NCBI RefSeq assembly: GCF_007655135.1
Contig: NC_045129.1
Span: 39,867,122 to 39,931,121 of the forward strand
Direction: 5' to 3'
DNA: 64,000 bases
From: Punica granatum
Lineage: Eukaryota; Streptophyta; Magnoliopsida; Myrtales; Lythraceae
How positions within the stretch are numbered: the stretch's first letter is position 1; each line of letters starts with the position of its first letter. Position numbers and translations under genes: made by a program. A model generated the notes under the pieces. It was not told the DNA's origin. It made no database searches and saw only the letters and a list, made by a program, of their open reading frames with translations. Positions 10,177 through 20,562 of the stretch are shown one piece after another.

Positions 10177-11608
10177 AGAAAACTATCAAAATGGTCATTA
10201 AAAAATTTTAAAACTAACAAATTACTACTTGAAAGATTTTTTTGAAATAGAATGATCATTGAAAGACCAGAATTCATAATATTTTGGTACCATCGTCAAA
10301 ATTCCGTTAGTGTCGGTATGGAAAAATGATATGGACGCTTATGTGGCATCTAGTAGACAAACGACCTTGATTAGCGTTACATTTCATCCAGTACGATGTC
10401 ATTTTTATCATACCAGTTATAAAAAAAAATAAAAAGCCCAAACTCGTCATCACCAGCATCCTTTCCCACCCCCATCTACAGTCAAAATTATGGCAAGCTA
10501 TCCTTTATACAAAGCATAGCATTGAACATACGAGTTTGGGCAAGCAGAAAACAATCAAAATTAGGGCAAGCGGACTCAGACCAAACGAACCCGACGTCGC
10601 CTCCCATAAGAAGAGTCATCGGCGCCGTCGTGCCGAAGGTCGTGGACACGCGGAACTCCTCTGCTCATTCCCTCTTCTCATCAACCCCTCCCCCCCCCCC
10701 CCCCATCGAAATGTTAATGCAATCAAAATTATCAAAATTACGACAAGCTATCAACTTTGAGCAGATCGATAGTAAAAGCAAAACATAATAATGCAACAGG
10801 GGACCACAACTTCGAGCAATACCAACCGGTCAAACCTACCATTCATCACCAAATCAAGTGAAAATCGACTAACCTCGAGAGGGCTGATTCGGCTGAAGAG
10901 ACTGCAGATGAACTCGTCTGGATTGCAATGGAGGCCGCAGATGAACTTCAGCTAGGGCTATAGGAAACCATAAATCGGACTTAAGGCTAGCAAATCAAAC
11001 TCCAATCGGACTTCAATCAGATAATCTATAGTCGAGAGAAACTTCCGAGACTTACTAATTAGCTCTAATAGCTCATGCTATAAAATCCACCTCCTTGAGA
11101 CCATCGGAGACGGAGACTCGGTACAGAGTTGCTAGTGGTGTCGAACTCAAGCTCGACGAGTTTGCATGTCCACGAACTTCAGGGCTGCGGCGTCGGCAAC
11201 TCTTCTGATGGGGGGTTACGTCGGGTTCGATGGGGGGAAGGGGGGAGGGCACGTCGGGTTCGTTGGGTAGAGGATAGCTTGCCTTAATTTTGATTACAGA
11301 TGAGGGAATGAGGGGATAGGAAGGACAACGACAGTGTCGTTTCGTCCAGATCTCATCTTTCTTTTTTTAAACGAGGGGCCATAAAAGACGTCGTACACGA
11401 TGATGTGCAACGTTAATCGGGGCCATTTGTCTACTAGATGCCACATAAGCGTCCATGTCATTTTTCCGTAACGGCACTAACGGAATTTTGATGGTGATAC
11501 CAAAATGTTATGGATTATGGTCTTTCAATGATTATTTGGTTTCAAAAAATCTTTCAAGTAGTAATTTATTAGTTTTAAAATCTTTCAATGACCATTTTAA
11601 TAGTTTCC
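10177..11608. mobile_element. Long-inverted-repeat DNA transposon, Mutator-like (non-autonomous)
   Basis: Two arms of about 340 bp are inverted copies of each other: left about 10177-10515, right about 11265-11608. Both carry, in opposite orientation, ACTATCAAAATGGTCATT-like ends, the phrase CAAAATTCCGTTAGTG, the phrase GGACGCTTATGTGGCATC and an inner CAAAATTA-GGCAAGCTATCC. Similarity extends inward past 10575 (CGAACCCGACGT). The middle (about 10600-11220) is GC-richer and has no transposase. Arms of several hundred bp are typical of MULE elements. I found no convincing 9-bp target duplication, so the exact ends are approximate. Confidence 0.75.
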
Positions 11609-11629
11609 TAAAAGTTTGTACTTTAAGAC

Positions 11630-13130
11630 TGATGTTTTTCTATCCTAAGGAAGTTTTTAATATTGAATTATATAAGTTTCATTTTAACTTTTTTTCAGTC
11701 CTACAACGTTTGCTTCATTAGACGCTTTTCGTCGTAATCATCATTGTCCATTAACTCTTTGTCCTTGTGGACATGATGTCATTTATTTTTGCACACTAGG
11801 ATTTAAATCGTATGCGTGGCACATTTTTAATGGCCTGGCAATTTTAAGATAAAAATTTTAAAAACAAATTCTTGATAAAATAAAAAAAGAAATTGAATTT
11901 TTTTTAAAAAAGTAATACTATTCATCTTCTTCCCATGTTGCCGGAGCTAAGTAGCTCCAGCGAGCTCGCAGCTAGGTAGCTCCACTAGGCACGCAGCTAT
12001 TCATGGCTCGTGGAACTCATGGCTGGGTTCACCTTGGACTTGTGAACCGAGCCATCATGTCCAGGATCCCCGATTAGGTGAACCACTATCTACCCGATCG
12101 CCTATGTCGTCACCATCGATGAGTGTCACGCCCATCTTCTTCTTCGCCGAATCAGCGGGCAGTCCAATTTGAAAATTTCTATTCAAAATGTCGCCCTCAT
12201 CTACACTTTCATTGAAACAATCTCTACCTCCCTCCGTTTCTCTCTCTCTCAAGTTCTTATTAGTTTTTTCGATATCTAGGTTTGTTCAATTCTATTTGTT
12301 TGATCATGGAGGCGGGATCTGAAGAAGCCTCCAAGAACCAGGGAGCCTAATGAAGGATCGAGCAAGCCCAAGCACCAGATGAACATGCCGTTTCAGCCCG
12401 AAACCCCAGTGAAAGCATGTCCTAATACTCACTCTATTGTTGATTTTTTGTGCTTTAATTGATGAAAACTTCCTTTTTGTTTCGGTTTCTGGTATTAGGA
12501 TTAAGATCGTCGCTTTATTTTTTTTTATAAATTTTGTTGGGTGTAATGGTTGTTGCAATGAGACCTACTCATCTAAAGCAATGTGAGTGTGAGTTGTCGG
12601 AGAAATTTGACTCTTAGAATGATAATCACAGAAATGGTTTGATCACAAGAAGTACAAGGACAAAATTTCAGCCGGCGGGGCCATATTTGGGCTCCTTGAG
12701 GTTGAATTTGGTTTAGTTGGCTTGAGAACAATCGGGAGAGGGTCGTGATAACCATGGATGTGGATATCCGGCGACGTCAGTGGGGCGACTGCGGAGGGTT
12801 AGCGAGGAACTAACGATGGAGTAATGGCTGATTTTGAAAATTAGATGATTAATTAGGGGTAAGTTGGTAAAACTACCCACTTTGTTTCTTTATTTCTTTG
12901 AAAGATAAGCCATGTCATTAAACAAAATTGGCCATGAAGATATTGTTTATGACACTTGTAAATTATTTAACTTCGTTACATCCACATCAGCATTCGGTTG
13001 ACAGACAGTAACAATTAGGACCAAAAGCGTATGACGAAGTAAATGTTATAGGACTTATAAAACCAAAGTGAAACTTATAGAACTTGATGTCAAAGAATTT
13101 AAAACTTTTACGACTATTGTTGTATTTCTC
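11630..13130. mobile_element. Second long-inverted-repeat (Mutator-like) element beside the first
   Basis: The sequence at about 11640-11840 and the reverse complement of about 12900-13120 agree over some 180 bp with drift. Shared phrases include TATAAGTTTCA, AGTCCTA-AAC-TTT, ACGCTTTT and, further in, a GGCACATTTTTAATGGCC-like segment. The interior (about 11940-12840) is less AT-rich and may hold captured host sequence. The element begins within about 25 bases of the end of the 10177-11608 element, so one may have inserted into the edge of the other. Ends are approximate and no duplication was fixed. Confidence 0.55.
12306..12420 (+). other. Possible captured gene fragment inside the long-inverted-repeat element
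   Basis: In the frame starting at 12316 the plus strand reads about 35 codons with protein-like composition (for example PKHQMNMPFQPETPVKA), bounded by AT-rich sequence. The GC content is above that of its surroundings. MULEs often carry such captured exons (Pack-MULEs). I cannot name a parent gene, and the fragment may be chance. Confidence 0.25.
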
Positions 13131-13614
13131 CCAATAAAAAAAAGTGAATTATGGTGGTTTCTATAATGTCACCAAACAACAAAAAATCGAGTTCAAACGG
13201 GCAATTGCTCAATCTATCAATACCAATAGGCAACAAAAGTGCGTGACTCACTAGCCAGTCTATACATTTGTTCCCTCTATCCCGCTCCAATAGACGTGCT
13301 CTACCCCCACTATCCAATCACGTTGAGTAAAGGGGAAATATCCTTGTAATAACCCTTTTTTAATATATATTAGAAACGAGAAATAAAATTGTAAGATTAA
13401 AATAAGGGATTGGATAATGAAAGAGGGTACAGTGAAGTACATTTTCGTTTGATAATCAAGATGTTCCAGATTTGATACTTAGTGGGACTGCTTGTACATT
13501 TTTATTATTAGTTATTATGAGATTTTTTATTTCTTTGTATTATGTTTATAGATATCGATTGTAACAAAAAAAACAAAGATATATAATCTCTTATCGTAAA
13601 AGGTAAATGACCAA
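13131..13614. other. AT-rich intergenic sequence
   Basis: I see no gene, RNA or transposon boundary that can be supported in this stretch between the inverted-repeat element and the SINE-like repeat. Confidence 0.4.
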
Positions 13615-14390
13615 CTTTTTTTTTTTACCAATGTCACACTTTACTTTTCGACTATAAAGGAGGCCAATAAATTAACACAAGGAAACGGTAAAGCACACAA
13701 GTAGTTCTACTTGTCAAATTCGAACCAAGAACCTTATAGTTCTTAAGCGAGAACGAATAAGTATGCCATTGCACTTGTTGGGGTGTCTTGCATTAAGCCC
13801 CAAAACTCAAAAACCCGAAACAAGCACAAGTTCAGTCGAAGACAGAAATACAGAATCTCAGATTCTACTAAGATTGTATTTCATGCTTTCTAGATTTCGT
13901 GTAATCTGTGAATATACTCAAAAAGAAAATATCTTAGGGAGAGATATCTCTGGAGAATATCAAGTTATATCTTTTAAGGGTATATTTATAGGGGCCTTGT
14001 CCGAGAGAGAAAATCGCCTCGGTGCCACGAAGCCTTGGAGGCCACTGGGGCCGATTTGAGAGAGTGGTTAGCCACTTGGGGGGTTGATGGAATAATCTCT
14101 TCGAGATTCTCTGAAATGTTTTCTCGGAGACTCTAGGATTCGAGTGAGAAAATGAATGAGAGAATGAGAGATTGTAGACTCTTCTCGGTATGGGCTTGTA
14201 AAGGGAGTTGGGTTAGGATCTTTGAGGAATGTAATCTCCTGTTTATCTAGTGGATTTTCCATTTTGTCCGTAGATATTTCCCCCCTTGAGGTTTTTACCA
14301 CGTATATTTGATATTCGATTTATTATCTTACTTTCGTATCTCACTTTTAGGTATCTTCTTTTCCCTACAGCACTAAATCTCTTTTCTCTG
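13615..14390 (-). mobile_element. SINE-like repeat (minus strand) split by a solo LTR
   Basis: On the minus strand the sequence has a pol III B-box-like motif GGTTCGAATTT (reverse complement of about 13716-13726), an A-box-like AGTGCAATGG about 45 bases before it, and ends in an A-run (T-run 13615-13626 on the plus strand). The part nearest the 5' end is interrupted at GCACT by the solo LTR 13776-14369 and resumes at about 14375. I did not find a clean duplication around the whole element, so the class call is tentative. Confidence 0.4.
13776..14369 (+). mobile_element. Solo LTR of a Ty1/copia retrotransposon
   Basis: The 594-bp unit starts TGTTGGGG, ends CCCTACA and stands in a perfect 5-bp duplication GCACT (13771-13775 and 14370-14374). 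The 3' part has the look of a copia U5: TGTAATCTCCTGTTTATC, then TAGTGGATTTTCC, then TTGAGGTTTTTACCACG. No internal coding region is present, so the element was reduced to one LTR, presumably by recombination between its two LTRs. Confidence 0.88.
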
Positions 14391-15040
14391 TTTCATATTT
14401 TCATTTGGCCATAATATGGAAGAAATGAAAGAGAAGGGCTATCATTGCATTCGGTTGTTTTTGGATCTTGCCAATAAAACACCATCATGTCCATGCCTTA
14501 GCCCACCTGGACATTTTTTGGTCGAATTTTGATTCCCTACATTTATTTGAAGCTTATCACAAACTGTTGCCTAGTCCTTATTTTACATTAATAAAGTATT
14601 TATTTACCGAAATCAACATGGATTGGTTCAAGCGATCCGCACGCTTATTCCTCCTTAAATAAGGTCTTGAATTTGTATTTTGTAAAGGGGTAAAGTTTTT
14701 TAGTAGGTTGACATGGCTAGCGGGGACGGTTGGATTTCAGAATTTCAAAATGCACATTGGAAAAAAGTATTCACTTACTCAAAAAGATAATACAGAATCA
14801 ATTATAGCATTTATTTTTACCAAATTATACATTTATACAATAAAAGTCTTCTTTTCCCGTGTGTGGTACATGTAATTTTTCTACAAAGATTTGTTAAACC
14901 TTTTATTTTAGAAGTGATTATAATTTTATTTCCCGTGGATAATTTTTCTTGCTTTTTAAATTTAACTACAGTATTATTTTGAGTAACTTAATTTTCATAA
15001 ACTGTTCAAAATCTAGAGTACATATAATTTTATTATTGAT
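14391..15040. other. AT-rich intergenic sequence
   Basis: No supported gene or element boundary. The short open frames here have no recognisable protein content. Confidence 0.5.
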
Positions 15041-15600
15041 TATGCACGTAAATGATTAATTTGTTATATACAATATAAATTTTATTTGCTATAATAAATT
15101 TTCCAACATAAATTTAAAATGATAGGAATTTTGTATTGCAATATATCAATAATATATTGAACTTTGTACTTATAAGTTTTACTTCGTTTATGTAAATCGT
15201 ATAGTTAACCTATTAGTTGGAAATTATTTTTTTTAGAAATAATATTTTCCAAATTGAGGGCAAAAATACTCACACATTAATTCAAGTAAAGTTTATGCAT
15301 GATCTAAAATACAGATAGTTGTAGTTTTATGCACATAAAATAGTTAAATTGTTATATATAATATAAATTTTATTGGCAATAATTAATTTTCGAACATAAA
15401 TTTAAAATAATAGGAGATTCGTATTATAATAATCTAATAATATATTGAAATGTGTGGCTATGGAGTTTTAGTTTGTTTATATATTGTACGGTTAACCTAC
15501 TAATTAAAAATCAATTTTTTACATATAAAAATTTTCAGAATGAGGGCAAAACTACCTGCATAAATTAATTTGAGTATAGTTTCTTTACTAAATTTGTTAT
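15041..15600. repeat. Two-copy diverged tandem duplication, period about 287 bp
   Basis: The phrases TATGCACGTAAATGATTAA, ATATAAATTTTATT, AACATAAATTTAAAAT, GTATAGTTAACCTA and a GAGGGCAAAA stretch occur in the same order in 15041-15327 and again in 15328-15600, with many substitutions. This is an old direct duplication of AT-rich, non-coding DNA. Confidence 0.7.
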
Positions 15601-15765
15601 TTTCGAGGTAAATTTAATATAATATTAAAATTTATTTATTTAATACTTAATTGATCTTTCTACTCCTGTATCATTAGAAATTTACTTCTATAACCATATT
15701 TATTGTAATGGTTACAACTTTATATATATATAGATAGCTATCTGACATTTACCTCCTACCATATA

Positions 15766-18700
15766 TCTATACTATATATAAAAGTATGAGGTGTTTCTCT
15801 AATTTTTATTATTCCAAAAATGCATTTGTATCCTCATGACTTTTTCTCTCATCTTTTTCTGATTTTTGGTCGCACACTTTCACTATAGATTTATAGCTCG
15901 TTCTATTTATTGCTCATTTTTTACATTTCATTGCCTCTCATCCGTTTCAACCGAGTTAGCCCTTCACCATAGGTACGTTTGTCCTATTTTTCGCACCTTC
16001 AACATCTGTTGTCTTGTCATGTTCACCATTTTTGTCTTATCGTTGTGCCTAGTTCTCTATGATGTCATAGATAGAAAATTCCACACATGCCAATATGACT
16101 TACCAATAAATCTAAATGATCTTTGACGAGAATTTCTTTATGTAGTTGGTAGGAACAAATTTTTTTTTTTTCAGTGATATGATGCTAAGAACTTTAAATG
16201 CTATATATAAAATTACAATCTCCTCTACATTATTTCTCCAACTTTTCTTCCTAAAATACACTCGCCCTTTATTATTTTTTGCCTTTCTATTTTGTAGATT
16301 AGTGACTCATGACCTTTCACTAAATATCATTTTCAGACTCATTCCACGCACCATATATAATATGGCTATTTGTCTATAAAATCTTGTCTATCAATTAATT
16401 GGTGAACAAAAATTAATTATTTAAATTATCGTTGCTCCTGTCAATGAAAGAATACTTTAATATGTGAATGTCCATACTCAAATATAAGCGTGCAGGTTTT
16501 AGTATTGCTTGATTCAAGAATTAATTAATATGTTAATATTTATATATTCTATTGGTTACGTGTAATTCTATTGTTGAAATCATAATTCTCAAAGTATTGA
16601 ATATATCTTGTTGGTATTGTTCTTTTCTTTTTTCTTATGATCATCCTCCATTAATATGATAAATATAATTTACTCATAAAGCAGAGATATTTTTGTTTTC
16701 TTTATTATTTTTCATTTTGATGATTTAAAATTTAATGTGTTCATGAAAGATGTATTCATGTCCCTTGATCGTCTATAGACATGGTTCTTTGAGAGTTTGG
16801 TGAATATCTTTTATGAATTCATGATTATGTATCTGCATATTGAAGAGACACGAAGTTCTACAAACTATAAATGTTGATTATCTCATTTCGAATAAACTTT
16901 TCGCTACATTATTTGGCGTTCCAATTTCAGAAATTCGTTTCTTGCCTCCCATTGAAATTTTCTATTCAAGTATTATTAGATTCAAGAACTCTATTCCTAC
17001 TTCTAAATTCCTTCAATAGCATCTGAAGATTTACAAGTTCATCAAAATTTTCATTTGAGTGCACATTAGGAAATTCTCCAATAGTTCGTTAAATCTTGGG
17101 AGTTGCAATCATTGAGCTATTTGACCAAGATTGGTGATGAGATTTACTTTGAAGTGAACGTCTTGAACTAATTTCACTTTGAAAACTCATTTATATTTTA
17201 TTTATAAGTATTGTTGAGTATGCTTTTTTATTTTTTATGTATTATTCGTTGTATTTCCATATGTAGAGAGAAGACACATTTTCTACATCTGGATGACTAG
17301 CATATTGTTATGACCCGTGATAATATGTGCATCACGTGATATAACATCACTTAAATATCCACTGGCCTTGAAATGTTTAGCAAAGGAGCAAGAGGAAGAG
17401 GAAGATGGGAATGGCCTGGAACAGTTAAGGATATTGTCACAATTATATAGAGTCCCAAACGTGTTCAATTTTGTTTCTTAGAATAGGTGACTAATAAAGG
17501 GGAGAGGGAAAGTGGAAGAGAGAAAAAATGATGTTAGTGGATAGGTAGTCATTTTTATAAATTTTATCTTAATTTTGTGGTTTATGTCATTTTAGGTTAC
17601 GTTAAAAGGATAATCTTGGTAAGTAAAAGTGAGACGAAATGAAGATATCTCTATTTATAATAGCACTAGATGAGGGATTGTACTACACACTGCGATTAAA
17701 ATTGAAATAATTGAGTGACAAATTAAAATAATAAAAATATATAGCTAAGAAAATACAAGTCCGAAATCGACTCACTAAACTCAAGAAGCCTTCGGGTGAT
17801 ATAAATTTTTTAATTAAGATAATTAGTGATATAGTTAAAATAAAAAATTAAAATAAATAGGATGAGTGAACCGTTGAAGGTAGGATAAGCGAGGGTGGAT
17901 GAGTAGGAGAGAGAGAAATATGGTAAATTGGGTGATTACTAAAGCAAAATCACCATTTTAACCTTAAATTAAGTGATGTCATTAATTAAAATTATTTCAT
18001 TCAGGGCAATATAGGAAATTGAAAGTTAGACCAAATCTTTCCTTACTTTGGTAATAGTTTAAATAAATAAATAAATATATAAATAATAGTATAGATATAG
18101 ATATAATTTTCCTCCTTTTTTTTTGATTGACTATGTGTTGGAAAGTCTAACAAATATTTAAGAATTTGATGAAATGATTTTCGTGATTTTTTAATAAGTA
18201 GATATCTATGGAGAAAAAATTATACTCGTACATATTACGTTAAATTTTAAGTTTAATTTAATAAGAAGGATTTAGAATTATAAATATAAGATATACTTTT
18301 TGAAAATTTATTTAGTCATATTTGTCGTTTGATAATATCTAATGTAAATGTGGCATGTATATCTTCTTTTGGGATTTTGATTTAATTATTATTTTTATAT
18401 TTATTATTAAACACATCTACTTAATGGTGTGATAAATTTATTATTATTATTGTTGTCATTATTAATATTATTATTATTAATAATATTATTATTATTATAT
18501 TTATGTATTTTTTCGACAGGGGTAACTTTCCAATTACATTGATTTTTTTTAGTTTTTAGAAACTGTAATTATGTTTTATTAAAAATAGATTTTTATCAAT
18601 TGATTTAAATAGTTGGTTAAGTAATTTCATATTTATTAATTTGATGCACTATAATTACTATCCAGTAAGATAATTCATAATATTAGATATAATTATAATT

Positions 18701-18803
18701 TTCTTATAAAATTTAAATTATATATATTCTTAGCATTTTAGTAGTATGTGTTATAACATGATAAAATAACTCTTCACGTGCAAAGCGCGTGTATATTTAC
18801 TAG
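15766..18803 (+). mobile_element. Helitron-like element, non-autonomous (about 3.0 kb)
   Basis: The left end reads A then TCTATACTATATATAAAAG, the usual TC start of plant Helitrons. The right end has a 7-bp hairpin (18775-18781 with 18785-18791, CACGTGC against GCGCGTG, loop AAA, one G-T pair), then nine bases, then CTAG at 18800-18803 followed by T. Insertion is therefore between A and T with no duplication, as expected for rolling-circle transposons. No Rep/helicase coding sequence is visible, and open frames inside are short and AT-biased. Whether 15766 and 18803 belong to one insertion needs a second copy for comparison. Confidence 0.6.
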
Positions 18804-20100
18804 TATAATATATACATATATATATATGTATTGCTAATTAACAGCGTATATTGATTGATATTTCCCTCCCCCACAAGAGCTCCGTTTTGTTTTCCTTTTC
18901 TTTACTTTTTAAATTTTTTGCTGACTGTTTTTCGTTTCCTTTGAACATAGAGTTTTTCCCAATATTAGACTTACTTTTTAAACTTATTCCCATACTAGAT
19001 TTATCTTGAAAATAATTCCCAATGTGGATGATTTTTTTTTAATTCAATCCCTATTTTTTAAACTTTTCTGGAAACACCCTAAAAAATAGTCTCATATTTT
19101 TCTAACCAAATATAACTATATTTTCCTATTCGGTTAATCGGCCAACCGAATTTTTTAATAAATATTAAAACCGAGATATAAGTTAATCAATTCAATTACC
19201 TTGGATGCAATTGTTAAGAGTCGAACATAGATTTTTGTACCCTTAAAGATACTTTAATACCTTATTTTACCAAATACAGTCATTTTTCGAATTCAATTAT
19301 CGGTTAATTGAGTTTTTTAGAAATATTAAGACCTAAATAATAATTATTCGGTTCGGATACATTGGAAGCAATTCTTAAGAGTCAAATGTAAAATTGAAGC
19401 TGGTTTTTGTACCCTTGATGATACTCCTTTGTTTTATTATTTGATTTTTAAACTATTTTGGTTATTTTAGTGAATTTAATTATAGTTATTTTAATACTTT
19501 ATATTTTTTAAGCTAATTATAATTAAAGCAGTTCGGATATGTGAGCTATGGCCGACTTGGATTCAGTAAGTCATGAACCAAAATTTTTTTGGCTAAACCC
19601 TGAATTAAAGAAGAACTCATCCTCAACCCAAATTCCTTAAATCGCGTTTCAACTTCAATTAGTGCACCATTGTAGCCTCACAAATAATTTCTCATGTGGA
19701 GGACCCATTCGATGATATCTTATTTTTGGGTCAAGGAATTAAATAAAACAAATCAAAATATTTTGGGGAATATAAATAGAAAGAAGAATAGTGTTAATTA
19801 TTTTTTATTGGACTAAAGACTTAAATAAAACAAATCAAAATGATTCGAGATATATCAAATAAATAAAAGAATAATGTAAGTCTATTATGGGAATTCATTT
19901 TTTAAAAAATCTATCGGAAAATATATTGCAAAAGAGATCTAAATTGGGCAAAAAGTCGTAAAAATAGTTGTTAGGTGCCGTGGCCTTTTAAATTGGTCAA
20001 ACAATTGACATTCCAGCCAATTATATTGGGACAGGTGTCTGAAGACGTTTGCTATATCCCCTCGCCCGAAGGGAAAGTGTGTGTATATAAGACTGCATTA
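18804..20100. repeat. AT-rich sequence with a degenerate tandem repeat (about 19125-19435)
   Basis: Two diverged units share, in order, TATCGGTTAAT, TTTTTTA-AAATATTAA, TTGGA-GCAATT-TTAAGAGTC and TTTTTGTACCCTT (about 19125-19255 and about 19290-19430). No coding potential was recognised elsewhere in this span. Confidence 0.5.
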
Positions 20101-20374
20101 GGTTTGGGAGTTGAATTTTGATTTTAATTGATTGGTTTTGATTTTAATTGGGCTGTAATGATTATAGTGTTAAATTATGAGAAAAAGTGAGAAAAAGTAA
20201 TGAATAGTTAGGAAAATTTAATATTAAAAATTGAATTGAGTATAATGGAATTGTACGTGAGTTTATATATGTGACTCACATTTTTTACTTTGAAGAATTG
20301 ATTTTTGTTGTATAGTGTCTTGAGTTAAAGTTAGAATTAAAATCTTAAAATTAAACTCTGAAAACAAACGGAGC
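20101..20374. mobile_element. MITE-like element, copy 2
   Basis: About 275 bp with the same plan as copies in C4H intron 2 and ABC transporter intron 9. It starts GGTTTGGGAGTTGAATTTTG, has GTAATGATTATAGTGTTAAA, GAATAGTTAGGAAAATTTA and TATTAAAAATTGAATTGAG, and ends AAAACAAACGGAGC. The ends are imperfect inverted repeats of the GTTTG/CAAAC type. Confidence 0.65.
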
Positions 20375-20531
20375 ATAAATATATATATACTATTTTGAGT
20401 TTGACCAATCATTATGACTTTATACACGTCTTTTCCTGTGCATGAACGTATTACGCACATCAATTAATCAGAAAAATGTTCCTTTTGCTGAACGCAAATG
20501 TATGTTTTCCAAACCATCTATCTATCTATAC

Positions 20532-20562
<31 letters not shown>

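Noticed and set aside
10522..10788. Plus-strand frames with proline runs
   Set aside because: They lie within the inverted-repeat element, cross a poly-C run and have no domain.
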